Assembly: GCA_965601665.1 (NCBI GenBank)
Contig: OZ271833.1
Coordinates: forward strand, 2,788,179-2,852,178
Length of the DNA: 64,000 nucleotides
Direction of reading: 5' to 3'
DNA from: JANQNX01 sp965601665
Lineage (GTDB): Bacteria; Pseudomonadota; Gammaproteobacteria; Eutrophobiales; Eutrophobiaceae
The number at the start of each line of letters is the position of its first letter. The first letter of the stretch is position 1. Below the pieces are notes generated by a model that worked only from the letters and a program-made list of their open reading frames with translations, searched no databases and was not told where the DNA came from. The position numbers and the translations under genes were made by a program. Of the stretch, positions 9,755-18,865 are shown piece by piece.

Positions 9755-10156
9755 TTACCCAGACTTATCCCCATCGTTGCCAGCATCTATCGGCCCCTGA
9801 TCTTCATTGCTAGCTGCCTTACTGGCGGCTTTTTTGCTGGTACGCTTTTTTCGTGCCGTCTTTTTAACCGGCTTTTCAGGCGCTACTGGAGCTTCAGATG
9901 TCGGCCAGTCGCTGAATGGGTAGGGACGCATGTCGTCTTTAAAGGTGACGAAACGTAGCAACTGTCCAACATAAAGCGAAAGTGCATCACTTAATTCAAG
10001 TAGTTGCTTAATATGATCTCCGGTCACGAGTTTCATCAGGAACTGTAACACTGCAATTAACAGCACCAGAATAAAAACAAGGTAAAAGATCGCAGCAAAC
10101 AGGGCTGTATACAGACCCCGTACCCAAACGTCCGAATTTTTGAAATTGTCATGCAT
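9755..10156 (-). CDS. DUF4389 membrane protein
   Basis: A 133-residue small membrane protein. The N-terminal half (NSDVWVRGLYTALFAAIFYLVFILVLLIAVLQFL) holds one long or two short membrane segments and is followed by the amphipathic HIKQLLELSDALSLYVGQLLRFVTFKDDMRPYPF region typical of DUF4389. The tail from about residue 90 is low-complexity and lysine/alanine-rich (KKTARKKRTSKKAASK), probably disordered. Function unknown. It is just downstream of the alpha-E/ATP-grasp pair on the same strand and may belong to that operon. Confidence 0.78.
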   Translation of the reverse strand: MHDNFKNSDVWVRGLYTALFAAIFYLVFILVLLIAVLQFLMKLVTGDHIKQLLELSDALSLYVGQLLRFVTFKDDMRPYPFSDWPTSEAPVAPEKPVKKTARKKRTSKKAASKAASNEDQGPIDAGNDGDKSG

Positions 10157-10208
10157 AGTTATGTCTCTTTAATAGTTGTATCAGGGAAAAGTTACGTACA
10201 GCATGTTG

Positions 10209-11147
10209 TTAGATATCCAGGTCGGCCAGGAAGTAGCTTTTATCAATTGTGTTATGCAAAGAGGCAAGTTGGGCCTGCAACTTATCAATGTGTTCGTGTA
10301 AGCCTGACGTTGCCAGTTTTTCCAGCTTGGTGCCATTATTCAGTCGCTGCAGGCTTAATATTTCGCGTAAAGCAATTTCATTATTGGGCAACGTTTCGAG
10401 AAGCCCTGTGACTTCGGATATACAGTGGGCGACTGAACGTGGAAACCGTTCGTTTTGTAACAAAAACGACAGCACCAATGACCCCTTGACGCGGGTTTTG
10501 CAATATTGACGATACATCTGGTATGCCGTCATCGATTTCAGCACACTAACCCACTGAATATTGTCAAAGGGCAGTAATTCGTTTTCGTGGCTTTCAATCA
10601 GGTTGGCTGAACGCACATCGATAATCCTCGTTGTCATATCGGCACGCTCAAGGTTACGTCCTAATTTCAGGAATGCGTAACTTTCGTCATGGGTCATGGT
10701 TGCAGACAGCAGGCCATTTATCTGGTGAATATTTCCAATAATGGAATTTAAAAAGGCGTAGCGTCCGCGTCGCCCAATGGCGGTTGGCATGTTATTTTTA
10801 ATCTTATGATAAAGATCGTTTAGCTGTTCCCACGCCTCGCGGGGGATTATATCCCTTGTTGTCCGGACATTTTCCCTGGCGCGGCTGATACATGAAAGCA
10901 GGGAACTGGGGTTATTGGTATCGGCGACGATAAATCGAATGACGCTCTTTTCGTCATGGTCATCATAGTGCTCATAAAAGAGATCATCGACACCGGTAAT
11001 AAATACAGTCGACTGCCAGCCAAACGGTACTTTCATTGGCAGATCCAGCAACAGGTTTTCATTAACGTTAATGATCCTTGCCATGTTCTCTGCACGTTCA
11101 AGGTGTCTTGACATCCAGTAAAGTTCTTCAGCAACGCGTGATAACAT
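10209..11147 (-). CDS. Alpha-E domain protein (DUF403)
   Basis: A 312-residue all-helical protein of the alpha-E family, recognisable from its opening MLSRVAEELYWMSRHLERAENMARI and the later FLKLGRNLERADMTTRIIDVR. Family members are nearly always paired with a circularly permuted ATP-grasp enzyme, here ending 2 bases upstream, and often occur with a transglutaminase-like protease and the Anbu proteasome-like peptidase in a predicted peptide-tagging system. Those two extra partners are not in this window. Biochemical role unproven. Confidence 0.9.
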   Translation of the reverse strand: MLSRVAEELYWMSRHLERAENMARIINVNENLLLDLPMKVPFGWQSTVFITGVDDLFYEHYDDHDEKSVIRFIVADTNNPSSLLSCISRARENVRTTRDIIPREAWEQLNDLYHKIKNNMPTAIGRRGRYAFLNSIIGNIHQINGLLSATMTHDESYAFLKLGRNLERADMTTRIIDVRSANLIESHENELLPFDNIQWVSVLKSMTAYQMYRQYCKTRVKGSLVLSFLLQNERFPRSVAHCISEVTGLLETLPNNEIALREILSLQRLNNGTKLEKLATSGLHEHIDKLQAQLASLHNTIDKSYFLADLDI

Positions 11148-11149
11148 TA

Positions 11150-12604
11150 TTATTTCCTGGTGTTCAAATCCACTATCCAGGTGTCTTTACTTCCGCCGCC
11201 CTGTGAAGAATTAACGACGATTGAACCTTTACGCAGGGCAACCCGTGTTAATCCACCATTAGTGACCTGTGTTTGCTGCCCTGATAGTACAAACGGGCGC
11301 AAATCGAGGTGACGTGGTTCCGGGCTTTCACCAACGAGAGTAGGTGCAGTAGAGAGTGTAATCATCGGCTGGGCGACATATTCACGTGGGTTCTTCTTGA
11401 TGATCCTTGCCATGGCTTCGCGTTCTTTTTTTGTCGCCTTGGGGCCGACCAGCATGCCATAACCACCCGCCTCGTTAGCCGGCTTAACAACCAGTTTGTC
11501 GAGGTTTTTCAGTACATGTTCCAGATCTTTGTCACGGTAACAAAGATAGGTCGGTACGTTGTTCAATATTGGTTCTTCATCAAGATAATACCTGATAATT
11601 TCCGGTACGAAGGCATAGATGACCTTGTCATCAGCGACGCCACACCCCGGCGCATTGGCGAGCGTGACGTTACCCCTGGTCCAGGCACGCATTAAACCGG
11701 GTACCCCCAGTGTTGATTCCTTGTAAAAGACCTCGGGGTCTAGAAACATGTCATCGATGCGGCGATAGATAACATCGACTTTTTCCAGCCCGTCTATAGT
11801 TCGCATGTAGACGCAGTCATCATCGGCAACCACCAGGTCACGGCCCTCGACCAGTTCAACACCCATTTGCTGTGCGAGGTAGGCATGCTCAAAATAAGCA
11901 GAATTATAGACACCCGGTGTAAGTACAACGACTTCGGGAAAATCGATCGGTTTCGGTGCGGTGGAGGCCAATGTATCAAACAGCTGCGACGGATAATCGT
12001 CAACAGGCTGGATACTGTACATCTGGAACAATTCAGGGAAGATGCGTTTGGAGACCAGGCGGTTTTCCAGCATGTAAGATACACCGGAAGGTACACGCAG
12101 GTTATCTTCCAGCACGTAATACTGTCCGTCTTTGTCTCTGATGACATCACTACCGCAGATATGAGCCCAGATCCCCAGGGGTGGTTTCACACCAACAGAT
12201 TGCTTTCTGAAATTCTTTGAGCCACTAATCAGCGAACGAGGCAAAACTTTGTCTTTCAATATTTTTTGTTCGCCGTACAGATCGCCAATAAACAGGTTTA
12301 ATGCATTAACGCGCTGTTTTAAGCCTGCTTCCAGCGGGTTCCACTCCTTGGTGGTAATAATCCGCGGAATGATATCAAACGGCCAGATGGTTTCGACTCG
12401 ACCTTGCTCGTTGTAGACCGTATAGGTGACACCCATAACGGTAATGGCCAGTTCCGATGCTGTTTTAAGCTCCTTTAATTGTTCTGTTGATAAAGATTTA
12501 AGGAATTTGCTGATCTGGCGCGCATGGGCGCGGGGCACCCCTGATGGCGTGATTAATTCATCGTAATAATCTTTCGAATCGTAGTCTTTCCAGTTAACCG
12601 TCAT
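11150..12604 (-). CDS. Circularly permuted type 2 ATP-grasp protein (DUF404/DUF407)
   Basis: A 484-residue predicted ATP-dependent ligase with permuted ATP-grasp fold. Diagnostic segments are RVNALNLFIGDLYGEQKILKD, the ATP-binding DNLRVPSGVSYMLENR, LTPGVYNSAYFEHAYLAQQMG, GYGMLVGP and RPFVLSGQ. It likely forms a peptide bond or modifies a small peptide together with the neighbouring alpha-E protein; the substrate is unknown. It is first in its minus-strand operon; the 275-bp gap to ybeD holds the two divergent promoters. Confidence 0.92.
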   Translation of the reverse strand: MTVNWKDYDSKDYYDELITPSGVPRAHARQISKFLKSLSTEQLKELKTASELAITVMGVTYTVYNEQGRVETIWPFDIIPRIITTKEWNPLEAGLKQRVNALNLFIGDLYGEQKILKDKVLPRSLISGSKNFRKQSVGVKPPLGIWAHICGSDVIRDKDGQYYVLEDNLRVPSGVSYMLENRLVSKRIFPELFQMYSIQPVDDYPSQLFDTLASTAPKPIDFPEVVVLTPGVYNSAYFEHAYLAQQMGVELVEGRDLVVADDDCVYMRTIDGLEKVDVIYRRIDDMFLDPEVFYKESTLGVPGLMRAWTRGNVTLANAPGCGVADDKVIYAFVPEIIRYYLDEEPILNNVPTYLCYRDKDLEHVLKNLDKLVVKPANEAGGYGMLVGPKATKKEREAMARIIKKNPREYVAQPMITLSTAPTLVGESPEPRHLDLRPFVLSGQQTQVTNGGLTRVALRKGSIVVNSSQGGGSKDTWIVDLNTRK

Positions 12605-12879
12605 ACAAAATCGGTAATGTGAATGAGAAAAAAGCTTTTAAAATTAGTCACATCGAACAAGAAACCAGCAAGAATAGCAGAGTTATCATAACGCGTTTGG
12701 CGCCGAATTTTAACCGCGAATCCATTATCTGCACTGTTTAAGTACCTTTTATTACACGCTGTAGCAAAAACTTAAATTAGTAAAATAAATTTTAGCTAAC
12801 CAGGTATTTGATGTAATCCATGTGGAATGCAGTCAATCACTTATCGGGATTATGTTATTCTCGAATAGAGGTGAAAATA

Positions 12880-13152
12880 ATGAGTCATGAACCCGAAGAA
12901 AGCCTGCTTGAATTTCCATGCCAGTTCCCGATCAAGGTTATGGGGTTAGCAGACAGAAATTTCGATTTACTGGTTGTGGAACTGGTCAGACGACATGTGC
13001 CCGATCTCAGCGAAGGTTCGGTGAAAAGTCGCCTTAGTCGTGAAGGGAAATATGTGTCCATTACCGTGACTGTCAATGCGCGAAGCAGGGAACAACTGGA
13101 CAATATCTATCTTGAGCTGACAGGCCATGAACGTGTATTGATGGCGCTATGA
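12880..13152 (+). CDS. ybeD: UPF0250/DUF493 protein YbeD
   Basis: A small 90-residue ACT-like alpha/beta protein, conserved next to lipB and thought to influence lipoate metabolism. The start at 12880 is chosen over an upstream one at 12820 because it lies after a purine-rich GAGGTG ribosome site and gives the family length (MSHEPEESLLEFPCQFPIKVMG). The core has LVVELVRRHVPDLSEGSVKSRLSREGKY and ends HERVLMAL. Its stop overlaps the lipB start (ATGA). Confidence 0.92.
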   Translation: MSHEPEESLLEFPCQFPIKVMGLADRNFDLLVVELVRRHVPDLSEGSVKSRLSREGKYVSITVTVNARSREQLDNIYLELTGHERVLMAL

Positions 13153-13784
13153 CGATACTAGTGAAACAGCTGGATGTAGTCCCTTATGAGGAATGTTATG
13201 CTGCCATGCGAGAATTTAACCAGGCTCGCTCCTCGAACACCGAGGACGAGATTTGGATTCTTCAGCATCCTCCTGTTTATACGCTGGGCCTCGCTGGTAG
13301 CCGAAAACATATTATTGATGCTGGCAAGATACCCGTTATCGAAACCGATCGCGGCGGACAGGTGACCTATCACGGCCCAGGTCAGCTGGTTGCATACTTA
13401 TTAATCGATTTGTCCCGTAGACCATATTCGGTAAAACGTTTCGTTTCACTAATCGAAGCGGCAGTTATTAACTACCTGGGCTCACTTGGAATTAAAGCAG
13501 CCAGAAAAAGCGATGCCCCGGGTGTCTACGTGATGGAAAAGAAAATAGCCGCGCTGGGTGTTCGTGTAAAACAAAGTGGCAGCTACCATGGGTTAGCATT
13601 GAATGTGGACATGGACATCTCGCCATATGAAAATATTAATCCATGTGGCTACGCTGATTTGCAATGTACTCAAATTAGTGAGTATCTAGACAACATTAAT
13701 ATGGAAAATGTGTACCAGGAATTTCCCCGATACCTGTTACGTCAGCTTGATCAGTTCAAGCCTGGTGTAAGTGAAGTGGCGTGA
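13149..13784 (+). CDS. lipB: Octanoyl-[ACP]:protein N-octanoyltransferase LipB
   Basis: Moves octanoyl from acyl carrier protein to the lipoyl domains of 2-oxoacid dehydrogenases and GcvH. The 211-residue protein contains DRGGQVTYHGPGQLVAYLLIDL, the catalytic lysine near K132 in KKIAALGVRV, and the catalytic cysteine C166 in INPCGYADLQ. It overlaps ybeD by 4 bases and is followed 3 bases later by lipA, the standard lipoylation operon. Confidence 0.96.
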   Translation: MTILVKQLDVVPYEECYAAMREFNQARSSNTEDEIWILQHPPVYTLGLAGSRKHIIDAGKIPVIETDRGGQVTYHGPGQLVAYLLIDLSRRPYSVKRFVSLIEAAVINYLGSLGIKAARKSDAPGVYVMEKKIAALGVRVKQSGSYHGLALNVDMDISPYENINPCGYADLQCTQISEYLDNINMENVYQEFPRYLLRQLDQFKPGVSEVA

Positions 13785-13787
13785 ACC

Positions 13788-14759
13788 ATGTACCAGGATA
13801 AAAGTTATAAACAGCCCGACAAGGATAAACGTGGTCGACTAAAGACCAACAAGAATCCCGTCAAGCCGATACCCGTCAGTATTGAACTGTTGCGTAAACC
13901 AAAATGGATCAAGGCCAGGGCGCCCACCGATCCAAAAGTCCTCGGCTTAAAGAAATTGATACGCGAACATAGACTACATACGGTATGTGAAGAAGCATCC
14001 TGTCCTAACCTGGGAGAGTGTTTTGGACATGGCACGGCGACATTTATGATTATGGGTGATATCTGCACCCGGCGTTGTCCGTTCTGCGATGTGGCCCATG
14101 GTAAACCCCAGATGCTGGATACTGATGAACCAGCTAACCTGGCAGAGGCGGTCAAACTAATGCAACTAAACTACGTAGTCGTTACCTCGGTTGACCGCGA
14201 TGACCTGCTTGATCGTGGTGCCGCGCATTTTGTAGCGTGTATAGACGCGATCAGGCTTGCCAGCCCAACGACAAAGGTAGAAATACTGGTGCCGGATTTC
14301 AGGTCCAAGATTGATATCGCCCTGGCAATACTGGCTGCATCACCACCTGATGTCTTTAATCATAATCTAGAGTCCGTGCCTCGTTTGTATAAGCAGGTAC
14401 GTCCTGGCGCAGATTACGCCGCATCCTTGTCTTTGATAAGAAAATTCAAGCAGCAACACCCTGAGGTACCGACAAAATCCGGCTTAATGCTCGGGCTTGG
14501 AGAATCAATGTCCGAGGTCGAGGAAGTACTTACTGATCTCAAACAGCATGATTGTGACATGGTGACGATAGGTCAATATCTGCAACCAAGTCGTTTTCAT
14601 CTTCCTGTACAGCGTTTTGTGCATCCCGAAGAGTTCGAGCAAATAGGTAAATACGCAACTGAGCTTGGTTTTTCTAACGTCGCCAGTGCACCGATGGTGC
14701 GTTCTTCCTATCATGCCGACTTACAAGCGGCAGGAAAGAGTCTCAATACAAAAGGCTAA
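13788..14759 (+). CDS. lipA: Lipoyl synthase LipA
   Basis: Radical SAM enzyme that inserts two sulphurs into protein-bound octanoyl groups. The auxiliary cluster cysteines are C67, C72 and C78 (CEEASCPNLGEC) and the radical SAM cluster cysteines C93, C97 and C100 (CTRRCPFC). The C-terminal RSSYHAD motif holds the serine that ligates the auxiliary cluster. At 323 residues it is of usual length. Its stop TAA shares its last A with the ATG of the next gene. Confidence 0.97.
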   Translation: MYQDKSYKQPDKDKRGRLKTNKNPVKPIPVSIELLRKPKWIKARAPTDPKVLGLKKLIREHRLHTVCEEASCPNLGECFGHGTATFMIMGDICTRRCPFCDVAHGKPQMLDTDEPANLAEAVKLMQLNYVVVTSVDRDDLLDRGAAHFVACIDAIRLASPTTKVEILVPDFRSKIDIALAILAASPPDVFNHNLESVPRLYKQVRPGADYAASLSLIRKFKQQHPEVPTKSGLMLGLGESMSEVEEVLTDLKQHDCDMVTIGQYLQPSRFHLPVQRFVHPEEFEQIGKYATELGFSNVASAPMVRSSYHADLQAAGKSLNTKG

Positions 14760-15514
14760 TGAGTCCTGGTCTGACTGCAGTGTTGAAGACACTGCTGCTA
14801 CCGCCAGCGATTAACTTCGTTCTTATTGCCTGCGGTCTAATTATACAAAAAAGGAGTGCATGGCTGGGTAGACTTTGCTGGGTAGCAGGCCTGTCGCTTC
14901 TTGTAGTAATAAGTCTTAGGCCTGTTTCGTTTCCTCTTATCCATTCCCTGGAACGTTATACACCCTTGCCGGTACCGCTGGTAACAGACAACGAACAAGC
15001 CATCGTGGTGTTGGGTGCGGGCATCAACAGCCATGCCCGTGAGTTTGGGCGCGCCATTGAAAGTGACGCAGGTTTGCAACGATTACAGTACGCGGCTTTT
15101 TTACACCAACAAAGTAGTCTGCCGATTCTGCTTAGCGGAGGCATTGTTAATCAAAACCGTATTAGCGAGGCGGCCGTGATGGCAACTACATTGAACAACA
15201 GCTTTAACGTTGAGCCGGTCTGGCAGGAGCAGTTATCACGTAATACCTGGGAAAACGCCAGTTACTCTGCTCAGCTACTTAAGGGGCAAGGAATAACCTC
15301 TGTTTACCTGGTGACACATGCGTATCATATGCCGAGGGCAATCATGGCATATGAGGCGCATGGTATTGAACTCACGCCAGCCCCGCTGGGTTTTGCAATG
15401 TCACCCCGGTACGACGACGTCCGTACTTATTTACCTTCCATGGGTGCCATGCTGGAGAGCCATGCAGCGTTGCATGAGTACCTGGGGCTACTCTGGTACC
15501 TGTTGCGTCATTAG
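14759..15514 (+). CDS. YdcF/ElyC-family DUF218 membrane protein
   Basis: A 251-residue inner-membrane protein with two N-terminal hydrophobic segments (about 10-28 and 38-55) and a DUF218 domain. Family motifs are AIVVLGAGI near residue 80, LPILLSGGIVN, the RNTWENASYSAQLL segment and VYLVTHAYHMPRAIMAYE. E. coli ElyC of this family affects envelope biogenesis and undecaprenyl carrier use, so an envelope role is plausible. Translation looks coupled to lipA by the shared base. Confidence 0.85.
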   Translation: MSPGLTAVLKTLLLPPAINFVLIACGLIIQKRSAWLGRLCWVAGLSLLVVISLRPVSFPLIHSLERYTPLPVPLVTDNEQAIVVLGAGINSHAREFGRAIESDAGLQRLQYAAFLHQQSSLPILLSGGIVNQNRISEAAVMATTLNNSFNVEPVWQEQLSRNTWENASYSAQLLKGQGITSVYLVTHAYHMPRAIMAYEAHGIELTPAPLGFAMSPRYDDVRTYLPSMGAMLESHAALHEYLGLLWYLLRH

Positions 15515-15515
15515 T

Positions 15516-16331
15516 CTAGTTTTCATTGAGAAACAACATGGGGTCGACAGTGGTGTTATTAAGAATAACGCTCCAGTGCAGGTGCGCCCCGGTTACTCTT
15601 CCTGTCAGTCCGACCTTGCCAATAGTCGTGCCGGCGTCAACGTTTGACCCTTCTTCTACATTGATACTGTCCATATGACAGTACATTGTGATCAAGCCTT
15701 GACCGTGGTCAATAAAAACAGTGTTACCATTAAAAAAGTAGTTGCCCGTATTGATAATAACACCTGCCGCAGGTGCCTTGATCGGCGTGCCTTTGGGTGC
15801 GGCAATATCCACACCACTATGTGGTCGCCGTGGCTGGTTGTTAAAAAAACGTTTTAGCCCAAAAGGGCTGCTATAGGGACCTTCAGTCGGTTTGATGAAT
15901 TGCATAGAGACCTGATCGGTATCGCGCCAATGTGACTTGGCTGCGGCAATACGTTTTTTTTCACCAGTGATACGGCGCATGTCTTCATCATTAGGGTTTA
16001 CCTGACGCTTGTTCTTGATTGTCAAATACTGTGCCTCGTATTCCTTGTCACTAATATCGAAACTGATACGAGTATCGAATTCGCCACTTTTTACCCACAA
16101 GTCATGGCTGCCAACTTTTGCAGATAATGGAATACCAACCACGGCTTTCCAGTTCCCGGCTTCGCCAATAATTAGCACTTTGCGATCATAAAAGGTCGCA
16201 ACAGGTTTTGCTTCTGTTGTAATCGAGACAATAGCAACACCGCCCGGTACCGGTGATTCCTTTGGTAGTGGCATTGCTCGAGCATTGATACAAAGTGATA
16301 TTAAGAAAAAGAACAGTACTTTATTTTTCAT
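15516..16331 (-). CDS. LytM/M23 peptidoglycan endopeptidase or amidase activator
   Basis: A periplasmic 271-residue M23 protein. The start at 16331 (MKNKVLFFFLISLCINARA) gives a clean signal peptide; the longer open frame upstream lies inside xseA and is unlikely to be coding. The zinc site looks intact: HSGVD in the first motif and HLHW in the second, so it should be an active endopeptidase rather than a degenerate EnvC/NlpD-type activator. An N-terminal beta-rich region of about 120 residues precedes the domain. The start overlaps the end of xseA by 11 bases, so the two are cotranscribed. Confidence 0.9.
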   Translation of the reverse strand: MKNKVLFFFLISLCINARAMPLPKESPVPGGVAIVSITTEAKPVATFYDRKVLIIGEAGNWKAVVGIPLSAKVGSHDLWVKSGEFDTRISFDISDKEYEAQYLTIKNKRQVNPNDEDMRRITGEKKRIAAAKSHWRDTDQVSMQFIKPTEGPYSSPFGLKRFFNNQPRRPHSGVDIAAPKGTPIKAPAAGVIINTGNYFFNGNTVFIDHGQGLITMYCHMDSINVEEGSNVDAGTTIGKVGLTGRVTGAHLHWSVILNNTTVDPMLFLNEN

Positions 16332-17670
16332 GTATTTCATCGACGGTTGACTCAATTTCATCATGGGCGAGACGAATAGCAATCTTGTTGCCGGTTTGCA
16401 GCTGTGAACCCTGTCGAACCAGTTCGCCTGACTGTTTGTCTGTAACGATTGCGTAGCCACGTTCCAGTGTTGATAGTGGGCTAATGGTCTCGAGTTTCTG
16501 TGCCAGCAAGGCAAGACGCTGTTGTTGCCGGGCTAGTTGTTGGTTGATGGCCTTATCCAGTTGCCTGCCAATGCTGCGAAGTATTTGCTGTTGTTGTTGA
16601 ATCTTGTAGACAGGATTTTGTTCATTTACCCGGGCACGCATATTTGTCACTTGTAGCTTATGTACGGACAGGCGTTGCTCTATTTTAAAAGTTAACGACA
16701 TTAATAATTCTCTTATACGCTGTCCTAAATGCTGCAGGTGATGTTGTGGATCAGGTAGCTGCCTGGCCAGGTAATCAACATGGCGTTGCCATTGCATGAT
16801 CCTGTTTTCCTGACCACGAACAAACTGATCACGATAACGTTCGAGTTGCTGGACCAGCCTTTCACTATCGGGACTAACAAGTTCAGCTGCCACAGAAGGG
16901 GTTGGTGCGCGCTGGTCGGCAACAAAGTCCGCGATTGAAAAATCAATCTCATGGCCGACACCGGAGACGATGGGTAGCCGGCAGGCAAAAATAGCACGGG
17001 CCACGACCTCTTCGTTAAATGCCCACAGGTCTTCCAGTGAACCGCCTCCACGGGACACTATCAAGACATCGCAATCCTTGCGCTGATTGGCGGTTTGTAT
17101 GGCACGCGCAATCTGTTCACCGGCGCCTTCACCTTGCACGGGCACCGGGTAGATGACGACATCGCCTAATGGATAACGTCGTTTCAGTACACTCAGTATG
17201 TCCCTTATCGCTGCCCCGGTCGGAGACGTAATGATGCCGATCCTTTCCGGGAAACGGGGCAGCGCCTGCTTGTGCTCTTCAGAAAACAGGCCCTCGGCAT
17301 CCAGCTTTTTCTTTAATTGTTCAAACGCAAGCTGCAGGGCGCCATCTCCAGCAGGCTGCAGGGATTCGACGATAAGCTGATATTCACCACGTGCCTCATA
17401 AACGCTGATATTTGCCTGCGCCAGCACCTCCATGCCATTGTCGGGCTGGAATCGCAAACCGCTCTGGCGATTGCGGAACATGGCACAGCGAACCTGCGCT
17501 TTGGCGTCTTTAAGGGTGAAATAAATATGACCGGAATTTGGCCGGGCCAGGTTTGAGATCTCGCCCTGCACCCAAATGGTCGGAAAAACATCCTCGATAA
17601 CCGTACGTACCTCGCGATTCAATCGACTGATCGTATATATATCGTGTGCGGCAGGGATGGCAGCGGGCAT
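16321..17670 (-). CDS. xseA: Exodeoxyribonuclease VII large subunit
   Basis: Large subunit of the single-strand-specific exonuclease VII. The 449-residue protein has an N-terminal OB-fold (VFPTIWVQGEISNLARPNSGHIYFTLKD), the catalytic core with ITSPTGAAIRDIL, SRGGGSLEDLWAFNEE and GVGHEIDFSIADFVADQRAPTPSVAAE, then a long coiled coil and a short C-terminal ending ATVDEIHEK-like. In many relatives xseA is directly divergent from guaB; here 3.6 kb separate them (see the flanking repeat). Confidence 0.96.
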   Translation of the reverse strand: MPAAIPAAHDIYTISRLNREVRTVIEDVFPTIWVQGEISNLARPNSGHIYFTLKDAKAQVRCAMFRNRQSGLRFQPDNGMEVLAQANISVYEARGEYQLIVESLQPAGDGALQLAFEQLKKKLDAEGLFSEEHKQALPRFPERIGIITSPTGAAIRDILSVLKRRYPLGDVVIYPVPVQGEGAGEQIARAIQTANQRKDCDVLIVSRGGGSLEDLWAFNEEVVARAIFACRLPIVSGVGHEIDFSIADFVADQRAPTPSVAAELVSPDSERLVQQLERYRDQFVRGQENRIMQWQRHVDYLARQLPDPQHHLQHLGQRIRELLMSLTFKIEQRLSVHKLQVTNMRARVNEQNPVYKIQQQQQILRSIGRQLDKAINQQLARQQQRLALLAQKLETISPLSTLERGYAIVTDKQSGELVRQGSQLQTGNKIAIRLAHDEIESTVDEIHEK

Positions 17671-17736
17671 ATGGGAATGTTAAGCGAAAAAAAAGTGTAA
17701 AAAAAGCAGCTTACGATTTGCAGTATTGCCGGCTGG
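17671..17736. repeat. Copy A of imperfect 66-bp direct repeat flanking an accessory cassette
   Basis: This stretch, directly beside the xseA start codon, matches 21187-21252 just before guaB. The first 20 bases (ATGGGAATGTTAAGCGAAAA against ATGGGAATATTAAGCGAAAA) differ at one position, and by eye about 50 of 66 bases match without gaps. Copy B contains the -35 region of the guaB promoter; copy A has lost a recognisable -10. Confidence 0.75.
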
Positions 17737-17791
17737 TTTGATTAACGATAGCCTCGAGTATACCAACTTACCTGAATATCCTATGTATCAG

Positions 17792-18763
17792 TCAATTCAG
17801 CTTCGGATGTGCAAAATGTAACTTCTTATCACAGCTTTTCGATACAATTGACTCCGTTAAAACAATTTGCCCAATATGTTTCCAACTGGACCCGGATTTC
17901 CCTTTTGGCTGATAATCAGCGCCGTGAAGATCCCATACCAGTCTCTGGTCAGGATAATAGCGCACCTGTAACTCATCACGAAAATCATCTTTATTCACGT
18001 TCGGCATCGAACTTGAAGCGCTAGCTCGCAACCAGTATGGCCCTTTTACGTTTGTAATTCTTTGTCCATTGGCATCCAGTGCAGCTAAGTGGGATACAGG
18101 CCTAAAACGTGCGTTCGCTTTATCTCCGCTAAACAGACGATCCGCTTCCTCCAATTCATTTTCCAGTCGATAAGCGGTTAGCCATTGGTTCAAGGGCGGC
18201 AAAGAACCAAGTTCGGGTTCATTATCTAGTTGTAAATCCAGAACATGTTCTGTTTTTACTCCACCGAGTGAATGCATCAGGAATATATTTTGGGTTTTTA
18301 CGGTGTCACTCCTACTATGATTGGGAAAAACCTTTACGGCGATGGCAAAAGCGCGTTTATCATTTTGCCTGGTACCGCTTAGTGAGACTGAAGCCCTGAC
18401 AAGGACGGGTAGTGTGGTATTTGCAGAATACAGACCTGTGTAGGGACTATCTCCGGACATTCGCCATATACCAGCAAAACAAATACCGTTGGCCTGTAGT
18501 AATTTCTGCCCGGCAGTGAATTCGACTATATCTTTCTCTGAACTTAGCGTTCGTTTGGCGTCTTCAAACAGAATGTTTCGCCCATCTTTATCGAACAGGT
18601 CGCGTTTGACATGATACTGGGGCAAGGTCTCATAGGCGTCAGAAAACACTACTGTTTTGACTTTTTCGTAATAGGTTTCAGCGACTACTATATTGGTGAA
18701 ACCGATAGCAGCGACTGAAAGAATAAAAGTTTGTAGACGTATGCAATACATTACAGGAAACAA
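17792..18763 (-). CDS. Secreted catalase-superfamily-like protein
   Basis: A 323-residue protein with a hydrophobic N-terminal signal (about 5-28, ending VVA). The middle part, with GICFAGIWRMSGDSPYTGLYS, LPVLVRASVSLSG and KRAFAIAVKVFP, resembles the haem-binding barrel of short catalase-like proteins rather than true catalases. I cannot identify the full catalytic set (His/Asn and the proximal Tyr), so peroxidase or catalase activity is not claimed. It faces away from the radical SAM gene. It is part of the cassette between the two repeat copies. Confidence 0.6.
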   Translation of the reverse strand: MFPVMYCIRLQTFILSVAAIGFTNIVVAETYYEKVKTVVFSDAYETLPQYHVKRDLFDKDGRNILFEDAKRTLSSEKDIVEFTAGQKLLQANGICFAGIWRMSGDSPYTGLYSANTTLPVLVRASVSLSGTRQNDKRAFAIAVKVFPNHSRSDTVKTQNIFLMHSLGGVKTEHVLDLQLDNEPELGSLPPLNQWLTAYRLENELEEADRLFSGDKANARFRPVSHLAALDANGQRITNVKGPYWLRASASSSMPNVNKDDFRDELQVRYYPDQRLVWDLHGADYQPKGKSGSSWKHIGQIVLTESIVSKSCDKKLHFAHPKLN

Positions 18764-18865
18764 AAAAATGGGCGGAAACTATTTAGCATGACGCAGGGTC
18801 TCATTTTGCATACGATAGTCTTATTACACATGCATTGTTTAGTGCATTAAGGGACACAATACCCG

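Noticed and set aside
16332..16514. Upstream extension of the LytM peptidase frame
   Set aside because: Lies inside xseA and precedes a clean signal peptide starting at 16331.
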